A stretch of DNA of 64,000 nt from Alligator mississippiensis (Eukaryota; Chordata; Crocodylia; Alligatoridae), in contig NC_081829.1 of the NCBI RefSeq assembly GCF_030867095.1, positions 67,353,181 through 67,417,180 on the forward strand. Reading direction: 5' to 3'. Under the pieces are notes generated by a model. It did not search any database. It was not told where the DNA came from and saw only the letters and a list, made by a program, of their open reading frames with translations. Position numbers and translations under genes: made by a program. Shown here piece by piece: positions 22,801 through 37,800 of the stretch; the first letter of the stretch is position 1, and the number at the start of each line of letters is the position of its first letter.

Positions 22801-25800
22801 GACATGTGGGGAGCCAGAGGGAAAGCAAGGGTAATATTGGACCCCTGCTCTACCATATGGGACAACTGACAACCAATGCCCAGGAAAAAAACAACTTGCT
22901 TAATGGGTATTTTGCGTCAATTTTTCACCAACCCCAGGGGACGGCCCTGCTCAATGTGGTATGGGACGGCCAGGGCGAGGGAGAAATGTTACCCTTAATC
23001 AATGTAAACCATGTGAAAGAACAGCTTGAGAAGCTGGACACCTTCAAGTCAGCTGACCCTGACAGTTTACACTCCAGGGTACTTAAGGCAAGCATCATAG
23101 TTGGCAAGCATCGTAGCTCAGCCACTGGCATGGATCTTCGAGAACTCGAGGCACTCAGGCAAAGTGCCCGAAGATTGGAAGAAGGCCAGTGTGGTGCCTA
23201 TCTTCAAGAAAGGGTGGAAAGTAGATCTGGGGAACTACAGGCCCATCAGCCTGACCTCTATTCTGGGGAAGAACTTGGGAAAAAATTATCAAAGAGACCA
23301 TTTTTGACAAATTGGCCGATGGCAACATCCTGAGGGATAGCCAGCATGGGTTTGTTGCAGGTAGGTCTTGCCTGACCAATCTCATCTCCTTCTATGACCA
23401 GGTGACATATCACCTGGACAAGGGAGGAGAGATTGACGTCATATATCTTGATTTAAAAAAAGGCTTTGATCTGGTATCCCATGATCATCTCATAGAAAAA
23501 TTTACCAACTGCAGCCTTAGCTACATCACAGTCCAATGACTGGGGAACTGGCTCTGAGGTTGGACCCAGAGAGTAGTAGTCAATGGAAGTAAATCATTGT
23601 GGTGCGCCGTGACCAGTGGGGTCCCCCAAGGTTCTTCGGGGTAAAGTATCCACACCCGAGGACAGAATGGTGATCCAGACCAACCTTGACAGGCTCAGAA
23701 AATGGGCGGACAAAAACCTGATGGCATTCAACACTGAAAAATGCAAGGTACTCCACCTTGGGAAGAAAAACCCTCAGCACGCTTATAGGCTTGGCAGTGC
23801 TACACTGGTTAGCACCACAGCTGAAAGGGACTTGGGGGTCATCACTGACCAGAAGATAAATATGAGCCACCAATGCAATGTTATAGCTGGTAAAGCGAGT
23901 AAAACTCTGGCTTGCACCCATAGATGCTTCTCAAGCAAATCCCAGGATGTCATCCTCCCACTGTACTCGGCCTCGGTGAGGCCGCAGCTGGAGTACTGCA
24001 TCCAATTTTGGGCTCCACAATTCAAGAAGGATGTGGAGAAGCTTGAGAGAGTCCAGAGGAGAGCCACATGCATAAGCAGAGGGCAGGAGAACAGGCCTTA
24101 TGACGAGAGGCTGAGAGCTATGGGACTCTTCAGCCTGGAAAAGCACAAGCTCAGGGAGGACCGGGTGGCTGCCTATAAGTACATAAGGGGTATACATCAG
24201 AATCTGGGGGAACACATGTTCACCAGAGCACCCCAAAGGGTGACAAGGTCAAATGGTCACAAACTCCTCCAAAACTATTTCACTCTGGACATAAGGAAGA
24301 ACTTCTTTACTGTCTGAGCCCCCAAGGCCTGGACCAGACTGCCGCCAGAGGTGGGGCAAGCACCTACTCTGGACTCCTTTAAGAGACATTTGGATGTTTA
24401 TCTTGCTGGGATCCTTTGACCCCAGCTGACTTCCTGCCCCTTGGGCAGGGGGCTGGACTCAGTGATCTCCTGACGTCCCTTCCAGCCCTAATGTCTATGA
24501 AATCTACAAAACAAATGGACACTGTAGTTTTCCCTGAAAACAGAGATTAGTCTACTCCTGAAATGAGCAGGGCACTATTTCCCTAGTCACTACTTTTTAT
24601 TTCAAGCTAGTTAGTTAAATAAAACAGTCAGGAGAGTCCAGCTATTAGTGAGGAGGGAAGTTTAAGAACTAGAATAGAATAGTGCAACCCCAACTAAAGC
24701 AATCAAATGGCAACCCCCTAGCTTAATCCCAAATACATTTCTGAAAAGGACAGGCAAAGCTCTCTGCTCCCTTAAAGCCTATTAAAGAACCTCTTTTGAT
24801 TAAAACTTAAAGGGTTATTGAATTTCACAGCAGATGATCTTTTCCCCCCTTTTAATTCTAATGCTGTAGTACATGAAACAATAAAACAACAGTGCACAGC
24901 AGTTTCATTTATAACCTTGATTTTTCAGTTTGTTTTTATTGTTCAGAATTCAACCTATTAAAATAGGTTTTATATGGGACCAAAGGTGCATAGGCTAGGT
25001 GTTGGCTTTCTGATCAAGAGTGAATTTCATCTGAATTCAAGCACTGATTTGTTTGCTTTCCTTTCTCTTACCTGTTAATCAGAACTAAGGCTCTACATTT
25101 TATAGAGAATTAAAAAGGAAAACATAATCAAGTTCATGGAGACCTTTTTCCTCACCGACACAATGCACATCTCCAAGAGAGATTATTTTGATCACTCACA
25201 AGGGAAGGCAATACCAAATATGGAAAATGTTACAAACATACACAAACTGAAAAGCAAAGCTGCCCACAGGTTTCCTATGTTTTCTTTCGGCACTGTAACC
25301 CCATAACCAACATTCCTGGGGAAGGTTTGTGTTTTTAATGTAGGTCAGATGCTCCCTTCCGCTGGAAATATTTGCCAGTCTAACCAAAATATGGAAAAGA
25401 AGCACCCAAGATGAGCATGGCCTTTATGTGACATGGTGTGTCAGCAACATAGCTGTAAGCACTTTTCTGATATAATGCATATTGTCGTGGAGAGTCAAAG
25501 TCAAGGCCCATTGAAGTCTAGGATCCAATAGATTGACTTGGTGAAGGCAAAGCATGTGCTCTAGCCAACAGCACACAAGGAACAATGTGCCAACCATGGG
25601 CAACTGGTGCCACCTTGCGGGGGCACGTGCCCCCCCCCCCCAGTGACCAGTCAGTGACTGGCAGGGGACGGGTCCCCAACTGAGGGGAGGGGGCAGGATC
25701 CTCCCGTGGCCAATCTCATCAACCAGAAAGCGGCCACACTGTTCCTGGAAGTGGCTGCGGTGCTATGTTTGCACTCCCCAGCCAGTGCTTGCAGGGGGTG

Positions 25801-28800
25801 TACTGGCACTCCTACCTGCCCTCCCTGCCCATCCCCTAAGCAGGGAGCACAGCTGGTGAAGGGGTACTTCAGCACTCTCAGGGGGTGCACATGCACCCCC
25901 TACACATCGCCACTGGTGCCAACATTACCTCCAGCCGTAAGCAGATTCAGGATTTTGCAAAAGTGGGTGTAGGAGCAGCAACTAACTGCACCCTCTGTGG
26001 GTGAGAGTGGCTGCACCCTCTGCTTCCAGCCTCCCCCTCTCACCCCCCCAGGGTGGGCAGACCATACCATGGGAGCAGTGGTCAGGGACTTTTTAAAGTC
26101 CTTAATGCAGGTAAGTATTCCACCCCACCTTTCCCTCCTTGCTCAAGAGGCACATCCCCTCCCCCCACCCAATCCCCTTCTCTCTTATTCCCCACTCCAC
26201 CACCTACTGCTGGCTAGGCTCCTTTCAGGACAGTGGCAGCAATAGTAGGTGGGTTCCCCTTCTCCCCCAACACCTGCTCCTGGGTCAGCACCCAAGAGGA
26301 CCAGGTATGGAGAAGGAATCTCCCCGCCTGCTGCAACTGCTGTGTCACTGTTCCAGGCTGAGCCCACCCCTGTGCAACCCAGCTGGAGCAGGACATGAGC
26401 TCTCCTCATCCCAGGACAGTGGGAACAGCAGCAGGTAAAGGAAGGGAAGGAGGAATGGGACAGAAGGGGATGGGGAGGGAAGGGGACATGGCTCTGAGCA
26501 TGGAAGGGAAAGAAGAGGGGCAATTCTTACCTTCTTCAGGGACTGAAAGATGTCTCTGCCTGTTATTCCTGCTGCATAGTCAGAAAAGGAGTTGTGGTTA
26601 TGGCTGCTCCACTGCACCCCTCTGGATCTGCCCCTGCATCCAGCCAACACAGACTTTCCAGTCTGAAAGACCAGGTACTCACTCACAGCTGGGTTGACTG
26701 AGGGCAGTCTTTGGCATGAGTCCAGAATAAAATTCAGACTCATGCATCTGGACCCACAGCAAGACAGCACTACCACTATACCTCTGCTGTGGAGAGTCAC
26801 TGGGTGGAAAAGGTGTAATGTTAGGAAGTCATCACTCCATGCAACTCCTCCTTTCCTGCTCCATCCCTCCAGCAAAAGACTTCAGTAGGGGAGCTTTGGG
26901 TAACATAAGAACTAAAAGTGCTGGGGTGAGGAGGGATGCCCTCTGCATAGATGCCCTAACTGTAGGATTCACATCAGGATTTTCTGACTTGTCCTGCTTT
27001 GGATTTTCACCTTTGAATAGGTATTTCCATAAATGGGGATAGTTTGGCTGTGTGTAAGTTGGAGAAAAGCAAAATTCTCCACAATTCTATTTTTTAAATT
27101 ATTTTTTTCATTAATATTGCAATTTCTGTGACATGATGAACAAAGCCTATCTGTACAAGAAGAAACCTCCCTATTTTGACCAGCTCTAACCTGAATATTC
27201 AAGGGCTCTGCTTTTGTCAGTAGGAAAATCTAGAGTAACAGCATAAACAGTATTGCAGAGGTGTCTGTGAACTGACCTGCAATGGGCGGACTCAGTAGGT
27301 ATGGTACTGCATGAAGAAAATACACCACTCCTAGGGCTGATGATAAGGAAGCAGTTCCAACCACATCTGCCGTCACAACAGGAATCAGTGTTACATAGGC
27401 TCCATCAAAATACCCAAAGGTAAATGAGAAAGGCACAAGCAGAGGGAAGCTTTGGAGAACAGGTAGGAATAGACAACAGAGGCCATCCATTCCCACAGCA
27501 AAGAGGTAGCAAATATGTCGATACTTCTTCAGACACCTGTGGATTTTAAAACAGGAAGCATAAAGCAATCTTACACACTTTCTCTTTGTTTCCATATATT
27601 TCTAGATTGATTACCTTGCTCTTTACAAATTATACAGGATTTTGTTGTCTTATTATATTTTTTCTGTTTTAACCCATCCCCTGCTTGTCCTATACTGCTA
27701 AATTTTAATGCCTAGCTTAACGTGCAAAGGTCTCTACCTAGCCACAGAGCAAATAACCTGAACCACATGAGAGCAAACTAACTTCCTGTTCCTTGCTCCT
27801 AATTTTGGAGCATGCTGGTAAAAGAAAAGTAGGTTAGTATCTGGCCACATTCAGCTACTTGGTTTCTACACTTTTATCTTTATATGTTGAAGAAAAGGCT
27901 CTCAATATCTTGTAAAATAAGACAAAATACCTACTTCTCTCCTCTTTAGTGGTGTAAACCAGGAAAGATTCAATGGAGGTGAAAGTGAGTTAAACAAGAG
28001 GGAACAGAGACCTACAGTTCACAGCAACTCAAATATCATATATATGAAATAAACGTGACAACCAAATTGGCTTTTAGACTTAGATTCCCACACTCACGTG
28101 ATCTTCTGCACCAATGTTATAAATACCGTGTAAGTGTTGAGAATGAGCTAAGATGGCACAGCATGGCTAAACACTCAAAAGTCAGGCAATGCAAACATTT
28201 GGGTTTGCATAACCTTAACTGTCCTTTTGTGCATATGCAGTAAAGTGCAGGGCCAAATTGTTGGCTCTTTTCCATTGCTTTTGGGATAGTAGTACAGAGG
28301 AACCAGGCTATTATCCTCTCGTGATTGGACACAGAGGACAATGCTAATTTACGTTATATTTATGGCATTGACCAGGGATTCCCAATGTATTTCCACAGTG
28401 AACCCAGTTCTGGACTCGTGACCCCACTTCCAGTCTCAGTCCAACCACTATCATTCAATTTCTGTGATACTAACAACACTAGACATATGCAGTTGGGACT
28501 CCTAGGTTGGTAACTGCTGCCACAGACCATGATAACTTTTAATTCAAATTTAAAAATATAATTAAAATCTGAGTTAACCTACAGATGGAATCAATGGTAA
28601 GTCATAAGCATTTCTAAAAGATGTATGATGGCAATCAACAGAAAATGAAAGTTGTTTCCAATATCATCAATATAGAAGTTAATATGCATCACACATCATC
28701 GCACCATTTGCAAACTGATGTCTGTCATTACCTTCTGTCTGTTAGCCATCCAAAGGTGATATTGCCAATAATGTCGATGACACCAAGTATAGACATAAGG

Positions 28801-31800
28801 AAAGCAGCCTCCTGATGACTTACACCAACGCTCAGAGCATATGGCACTAGGTAGACAAAGAGAGGGCTACAGCCATATGCCATAAACAAAACAGACACTG
28901 CTAGCACCATGAAGTCTGGCATCAGCAAAAAGTTGTACTCCTGCCATGAGCAGTGACATAGACATTCATGGGACCATTCTTTCATTAAAGGTGAACACAT
29001 GGATATCTGCTTTAAGTCTTGCTTCTGTGCTTTGGAGACATACTCCTGTTCAAGCAATTCAGGAGGGTTTTCATGGTCCTCCTTAAGAGTAATAGGCCGC
29101 ATTAAAGCACCACAGACACAGAGGTTTAAAACAAAACCTCCCAGAATTAGTAATGCTCCACGCCAGGAAAACTGTTCAATTAAGAGCTGGACCACAGGAG
29201 CCAGAATGAAGGTACCGATGCCACTCCCTGACATGGCTATCCCATAAGCCAGCGCTTTTCTTTTGTTGAAATATTTGCCCACCATTGCTATGGCTGGAGA
29301 ATAACAGAGTGCAAATCCAAGCCCTAGAAAAGAAGCAGATTGCATATTATTTAATAGTGAGTATATATAATAGAATACATTACAGTTAACCAAATAACCT
29401 ACTTCCATCAGCACTAATGAATAGGAGGGCCCCTGCTTACCACAATTTTACAAGTCAGGAATAAGTGAAAGTGGTAACACCCCCTGGAAGGACACCAGAG
29501 TAAGCAAATGCAGTTGAACCTCAATAATATGTTTCATGCAGAGGCCTGGTGAGGATTGGTGAGCTTTATGTTTTGGTAAGTGCTCAGGCTATAAAAAGAA
29601 CATCAGCAATTATAAGTGGTCTAGCTTTTTATCAAGGCAAGAAAGTTAAAAAATGAAAACATGGCACCCCACTAAATCTCTAGGGACCATGTCATCATGC
29701 ACACTGTTCTGAAAGCCAATGCTGATTGTGGTCTGGTCAACTACAAACCCAAATATCTATTTCCTGGGCAGATCTGTGTAATTGCAGACCTCTGAAGAAA
29801 AATTTAGGGAGGTTCCCTGTCTTGTGAATTGTATGACATGCCACTTTCTTTAACCAAGCAAACAAAATATATTTTTCAACTGGTTGGAGTATTAAATCCC
29901 CTTGAGAAGCCCTCAGTCCTATTATTTTGATTTAGATTATGATTGTGATGATTTTCAAAATCACGTCAATAAAGGTTTTCTTTAAAAAAAAGAGAAAAGA
30001 AAGGAAAAGAAACAAAAAACAAACAGCATCTCTTGGAGAAAAAATTGATTATAGAATTTCAAGGAGAGATAACAATCAGATGAAAGTTTGCATTAGTTCA
30101 GTGTTTCACCACAGATTTCTGAATCAGTCATAGAAATGTATTCCAGCCTGGGATTTTAGAACAAATTTCATCTTCAGATAAAAATAGTCCCCCTTCCCAA
30201 AGGGCGTGTCTATTTATGCACATTTACTGTGCAGTAACCAAAATTACTGTGCATTAAGGGCATGTGTCTACATATGGCAACTTATGCCGACTTGAGCATA
30301 AAATTGATACCTGCATCATGCTGGTATCAAATTTATACCCAATTAGTTACTGCACAGTAATCCACATGTAGACAATTTACTGCGCAGTAACACTGTGTAT
30401 ATGGACTGACTTGGGATTCATTTGAGTTCCAAATCAGTTCACACACAGTGTTAATGCGCTTTAATGCCTGCACATGTAGACACCAGCCTATTCCCATTTA
30501 CTGCACAGGAAATTTAAACCAGCATAAATGCATATGTAGACACACCCAATGTCTACAGCAGAAAGAACCAATGTGGGAGATACTCATATTCAACTGTAAC
30601 AGGCTACCAGTATTAGCTATCAGTGCTTTATTCTTGCCAACATTAACCTACTATGCATTAAACCTACTAGGTGGAATGGATTACACTAACACAGGAAGGC
30701 AAATGCTCTGTTACCTCACTCAGATATAACAGAGAGGTAGTATAACTAGGATGTGGACAGCAGCCTTGAGGTAGGACCATACGAGTAGCCACACCTGAGT
30801 GGGAGACTTGAACTAAATTTTATCTTATTTTACTGATCATACCTTTGTCAATTAAACCAAATCCCAGTAATGGATGGGACTTTAATCCTGTTCAGTGTAC
30901 TGACTTTGTTTCAGAACACTAAAAATCCCTAAGAGTAAAACAATGTAACATTAATATAATATAATAAAATTATCCAGGTCACAGGGAACTCAAAATTAAA
31001 GGTCTGTGAAAGGTCAACCAAGGAAAAGGATATACACTGCATTTGATCCCTTTAGAAGTGCAAACATTTTATGAATCTGAAAAGACCTTCATTTATATAT
31101 TACTAAATAATGAATGGAGCAATGAAGAAACTTAGTCCACTATTATCAGGCATCTGTCTTTTGGCTCTCCACTAGTGGGTTATATATATTCTCCTTTCTG
31201 GATATATTCATTATGAAGAAAGGCTGAAAGCATTAGGGTTATTTAATCTGGAGAAGAGAAGACAAAAAGGGAATTTGATAAAGTCTTCAAATTCCTGAAA
31301 GAAAATCATAGAGAGGATAGAGATGACTATTCCCTGTGGCCACAGGGTACAAGACTAAGAGCAATGGGCTCAAGCTGAAGCAAAGGAAATGTATGTTGGA
31401 TATTAGGGCTGTGGTTATGTTGGATATTAGGGCTTTGGTTTCTGATTCGATCTGGAGGATATTTGGCCTAATTCAGCAGCTGAATCTCTGAAACCAAATT
31501 GAATCAGGAGACCCATTAATTTCTCCAAATGTAATCAGAAGCCTCCGAAATGATTCGGAGGGATTCAACAGTTCAGCCATAGACACAGCCTTATATGTTT
31601 TTTCTACATACCTCAAGGTACCAGGCGCGGCTTGTGAATACTGAGATGGTGGGGCAGATGGAGCATCCCACGGGAGCATGGGGGAGCCCACCCACTGCTT
31701 GGCAGTGGACTCAGAAGTGGACCAGAAGTCCCCCCTCCCCCCCCCCCCACTTCCAGCTTGGCGACTGGTGCCTCCTGGGTCTGGGGGGCACTCGAGGTCC

Positions 31801-34800
31801 CCCCCGTGGCCACTCACGAAGCCTAGGGGGTGTGGCGGAGGGGGCCCCTGTGCACTCAGAAGTGGACCCGGAATTGAACTGGAAGTACTTCTGGTCCACT
31901 TCCAGGTCCACCGCTGAGTACGTGGGCTTCCCTCCTCCCCAGCCCCCCCGTGCTCCTGTGGGATGCTCCATCTGCCCCACCATCTCAGCATTCATGAACC
32001 ACACCTGGTACCTTGAGGTACGTAGAAAAAAATATAAAGCTGTCTATGGCTGAACCACTGATTCTCCGAATCAGAATCGAATCTTCAGATTCAGATTCAG
32101 CCAAATCGAATCTGAACAGTGATCTGAATCAGCAAATCGAATCACTGTCCCCCGAATTGGGCCAAATCCAATGTGAATCGAATACTGCCCACTTTGCACA
32201 CCCCTATTGGATATTAGGGAGAAATTTCTGTTAAGGGTGGTCAAATATTGGAACAGGCCACCTAGAGAAGTTGTGGACACTCAGTCTCTTGAAATTTTCA
32301 ACTAATGGTTAGAGAGATACATGGCTGGGATGGTTTAGTCAGGGATGATCCTGCCTTGAGCAGGGGGCTAGACTACATGATATCATGTGGTCCCTTCTAG
32401 CCCTACTTTCCTATGATCCTATGATCACTTTAGTAAGTCTCTCAACTTCTACTGGCTCTGAGTTTGGATATATGCTACGGCTGGTCTTGACTCCCCTCTG
32501 GGTTACACATTTGCTTGCTGGGTCAGCATAAAGCAACCATTTACTGTGGGTTCATTTCTTCATTACTCCCTGCAGACTAAATTCACTGTTTGACGAATGG
32601 ACTGTCTGCAACTTAATGCAGAATACCTTATTGCTTCTCTTCCTCAGTATTTATAATAGTTCTCATAAAGGTTCTCAGGAAGCTTCAATGGCATTTGGAT
32701 GGTATGTGATATAGAGCTTTGGGTAACAAGGGACTTTGTTATGAACACATTTGGCAAAGATTAACACTGTAATGCAGGAGCAACACATATGCAAGGATTT
32801 TTTTTCTTAGCAAATAAGTTGTTGGCAGCATATGAAGTATAGTAATTCTACCAACTTGTTACTAAACAGCAGGAGACCAAGAACAAGACTTACATCACCA
32901 TGGCTACCATGTCAATTTTAATGAGTCAGGAATCTCAGTATAACCATTGACACCTTTAATTTTCTTTTGGATACAAGCAACTATGGAAAATAGGAAAGAC
33001 CAAGGATAGTTTCAATGCAATGACTAAACACAAAGGGATGAGGTATTGTGGCAAAGCAATCAACAGAGATTTTTTGCTTCTAAGCTGAATGTAGGACAGG
33101 TAAAAAATAAGATGTGCTATGACATACAGTGATACAGTGATTATTTCTCACATCTGAAAGGCCTCTCTGGCCTTTTATTTTATTTTTAATTATTTGATTT
33201 AAATAAAGGAAATCTATGTAAGGCCATAGATGGGTTGGTAAGATATTAATGTTAGAGAGAAAAACTAGCAGCCTGCCATCTAGAAAAAACTCCTTTCCGC
33301 AGAGTTTACTCTCTGCCCTCTTCAAGCTGATGTTACTTTACTCTGTGCCTGCAAAATCACCAGATTAGAACTATTTCAGGCAAGCTTGGGGAGCAAATTC
33401 CAGAGCCCTGGAGCCCTCTCAGGGAACACTCAGGCAGCCATCCCCTCTCGTTTATAATAAGGAAGATCCACCTTGAACATCTTTGGTGACTAGATCTGTG
33501 GCAATATGAAGATATATCTTTAAAAGTTTAAGTTAATTGCTCTGACAATTCTGGGTTGCTTTGTTGGTTGGAACATACCACATCAATCCCTCCTCCTACC
33601 TGTAAGAACTCCTAGTGACAGGTAGAGGTGCTCCAGGCTTGTGGCAAATGAACTCAGGATTAGTCCTGTAGATGCAAGCATTCCTCCCAGCATGATGCCC
33701 ACTTGACAGGACACACGATTACTGATAAAACTTCCAAGTGGGGCTTTAAGAAATGATGAATGAAGTTAGTTGATAGCACCTCATCACATGCACCACACTA
33801 CCATGAAAATGAAAGTTTAGGAAAAGAAATAACCACCAAAACCAAAGAGAAGAAAATACTGACCTGCTTCCACAGCTAATTAGAGTAACATTTCACTATC
33901 ACATACATCACTATGGTACTTGTGAGCAACCTAAAAACCCTTGCAAAAATTATTATATTCTGTTTTCTATAAAACCAGGTACAGCTGAAGCCATTTTTGT
34001 AGGCCAATGGCATCTCTCAATTAATGGGGACAGGAGGAGACAATGGTGCTATCTAGATAAGGAGCATCATTACTACTGCAATAAATCTGCAGCTCTCGGA
34101 ATTTACATTGAAGCTCTGTTTGGATATGTCCCTTTCACCTTCTCACTGAGGGTCTCAGACCTTAAATGATGTGGTAAAGCTCTCTCTGTCACCCTCTGGA
34201 GATTAGATAGAGGCTCATCTCACCTCTATGAAGAAATCATTTCTCATCCTACCTACTTTCACAGAATTCTGAATGATAAACTTATAATCAAATCACATGT
34301 AATCTGGTTGATGCAGAATGGTTTCCACAACTTACTTCTAAGCTGTCTGGCTGTTTTTAGGCCCCAATCCTGAAAAGTTGGCAAACTTTTCCACCCATGT
34401 ACCTCATGCTGTAGGATTGGGGCCTAAATTTGCAGTCCTATGAAATATATTCTTGAGAAATTCTTGAAAACAAAATGTGTGTTCAAAGAGTAAGCCGGGA
34501 AATATTTTTAAAAGAATGAAAAAGGACATTTACCCAAGCAAGTGTTATGGATGTGACTTGAACTAAAAGAACAGCCCATCAACTTTAAAATGTAACTCAA
34601 GCAAAACAAGTGTAATGTAACATCAGGCAAAATGTAACATCAAGCAAAACAAGTGGTAGTTTAGTTGCTCTCAAACCAAGATTTATCCCTTAGTCTTTAT
34701 CACACATTTCTTAAAGAAACATCACTTGACAACAAAATGATTTGCTTCTTTTCACTATCACACAAAGTTATTTAAAGAGAATCCCTTCTTGCCAAACCAC

Positions 34801-37800
34801 ACTATGGGAATCAGCTATACCATTTGTTTCAAAAGGCCAGGCTGGCCTGGACAAAAGCCATTGACATGATTAGAAGCCCCAAATCAGAATATTTCCCAAC
34901 TAGCTCCAGTGACTTATGAATACACTGTCAGGTGTCCCACTCAAGAACAAACCAATCTATTATTTTTAGAGGGCAATACACACCGCAGAGCATTGTAGCA
35001 CAGTCTGCAATGGAATGGATCCATGCTGTTCGGGCGTAATCCTGAGCAAAGTAGGTTTGGAATTCCACAAAAAATATTGAGATGCATCTAGGAAAGAAAA
35101 CATGAATATTGATGTTTTAAGAACGCAGTTAATGCATTACAGAAAACATAAGTTGTTGCTATTCAAGGATAACAGAAACCTGTTTTTGGCTCCTTTCCAA
35201 TTCTCCTGGAAGTAAATGGAAAGATAACCACTGGCTTCCAAAGGAGTTGGGTCAGGTCTTTAAACACCTGCAAAGAGGAGTTTGAAAAAAGAATCTGTGT
35301 GGATATGCTGAAAACCTGGAAAATGAAAATGTGGTGCAAAACCTGGATAATGAGTACAACGGTTCATACAGTGCGTTTACCTCTGTCTGACTGAACCAGA
35401 GAAGAACCCTGGATTTTGTACCAATGACTGAGTCAGAGGATGGTCTTCAAATCTGATCCTAATAGTGGGATTACACAGAATTAGATTAATTTAGATCACA
35501 TTAATCTAATGCAGATAGATTAGTTTAATCCAGATAAATCTGACGGAAACATTAATGGCATTTTTCTTACTTTATCTGATATTTCTATTGTACAGAGCTG
35601 AATGAGCACAGAAGATGCAAAGGTAGTGGAAAACAAGAAAAAATATTCATTAAAAGAGGAATCTAAATATCATAAGGGCCAATGGGCCTGTGCCAGCTTT
35701 TTAAAACTGTTTATTAAAATGCCCATGAAAGAGATAATCTTGCTTTGTTCAACAAGTATCATTACTATGCCTGCGTGCATATAGGAAGAGACTAGAGATT
35801 GTTTTGTTCCATTCTAGTTTCAGGCTGATAACAGGATACAACTTTGGTAAATTCTCTACAGTAATCTTTAAAGTTCTAATAAATATTTCTTTTTACAGGC
35901 ATGGCCAATCCTTAAAAGGGATGAACAATCTTTTCTTTCCAATTCTAATCCACCACATACTATTATCCTATCTTTCTGTTCTTGTTTCTTCCTCCTTTAT
36001 ATATAGGTTCAAAAACAAAGGCCAGCTATTTAAAATCTGGCCAGTAAAACAGAAAGCAGTTTTCTCCCTCCTGTCTTGTCTATGTTAATAATATAAACAT
36101 TTTCTAGGTATAACTAGACTCTTATTAGTATTATTTATTTTGCAGTACCTGAGAACGGTAGCAGTAGGTGCTGCAAACAGTCAAATGACAATCCCTGCAT
36201 CAAGATTCTTATCAAATGCAATTTCTATGATATTTACTCATGAATAAAGTTAAGTGTGCACTTCAGGTCCTAAGGACCTGATCTTTCAATGAGTTTTTTG
36301 TGAACAGGCCTTGCATCCCACTGAAATCATCAGGCAAAACTGCAATAAAACACATAAACATACTTCTTCCACGAATCTATAATGGATAAATGCTGGGTGT
36401 ATCTTCAATATTTCTGTATCATGAGCAAACAACGTTGGCTTTTAGTTGGCTTTTCAGTAGGATGACCATAATAATTTTAGGAAAATCCAGGACAGAATAA
36501 GGAAATCCAGGACAGCAGGGGGGTGGGGGAGGGCATGCATGTGCGCGTGCACGCACACACACACATGCACACACGCACATGCGCACACATGCACACACCA
36601 TGCGTCTGTACCCACCTCCTCATGTGGACATATACACTAGGGCTATGCGAGGCTCTGGATCATGCTTCAGATCTGGGGCCGCTTTGGACACTTCGGCGTC
36701 CGAAGCAGCATGCCCAGAGCGAAGCATGGGCTCAGTTAAGATGTCCAAAGCGGTTTGGAGCTTCTGAAGTGCTTCGGAAATGCTTTGGGTGCTTTGGACA
36801 CTGAAAGTGAAAGTTAGAAGAGGGAGGGGGAGCAGGGGAGGGAGGGAGGGAGAGTGGGAGGAGGAGGGAGGGGGAGCAGGGAGAAGACTGACGTGTGTAG
36901 GTGGCCAGTGAGAAGGATTTATCTCTGGCTGCCTTTCCAATGACAGTGTCTGGGGGGAGGGACCTAGAAACAGCATAAAAAGCCTCTGTTTGGAGGTGTT
37001 CTGTGCATTTTCCTAGCTTGTTCCCTCTCAGGAACTGCATGAGAAAGGAACCCTCGGACTCAAGAATTTCAGCTTGCTTGCTTTACTCAGTAGTTGAACT
37101 TGCCTGCTCCTTTTTGTTGTTAGAAAGGATTGGGTAGGATTTAGCTTATCTTAGCTGTTCAATTACTATTACTATTCAATTCATTTATTTGAATTTATAT
37201 TTTCTCTTTTTTTTGTTAAAACAAAAGAATTAACACACACACACAGACCTTTTGCAGCACAGGAAAGATCAATATGAAGCGTGCTGGAAAGGCAGGTGCC
37301 AGGTCTTCTGGCAGGGGAGGGAGAGGAGGTAGGGGGAGAGCTGGAGGTGCAAGTCCTCACCCCCAAACATAGATGCATTCTCTTCCCAAGCAGCCATGAT
37401 GCTTCTGCTGCCAGTGGAAGCAAGGAGGTGGGAGCAGTGTCAGCAACTGATGTCCCTGCACCTGCACCACCTCCCCTCAGTCCAGAAATAGGCACCAGCA
37501 GTGGAATCACTGTCTCCTCAACGTGAGCCTCCCACTGCCAGAGAAGGAGCTGGAGCTGGAACCAGGGATGCTGAGTGTGCTGGCTCAAGCAATTCTAGGG
37601 ACTGAGAGGGAATCAGAGTTTCTGCTCCACATCCCTCAAATTTCCCTTAGACCCAGGTCTCCTCTGGAAAGCAGCACCTCGGAGGAGGCTGAGGTTGTGG
37701 AGGCAAGTGGCTCAACTGAGCCAGCTCCTTTTGCTGTTCTGCCTCAGCCTGCTGAGGAGTGGGATAAGGCAGGATCTTCACCCTCAACCCAGAAGCAGGA

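Noticed and set aside
36540-36600. CACATG repeats as a regulatory array
   Set aside because: An imperfect CA microsatellite inside a hAT end is sufficient.
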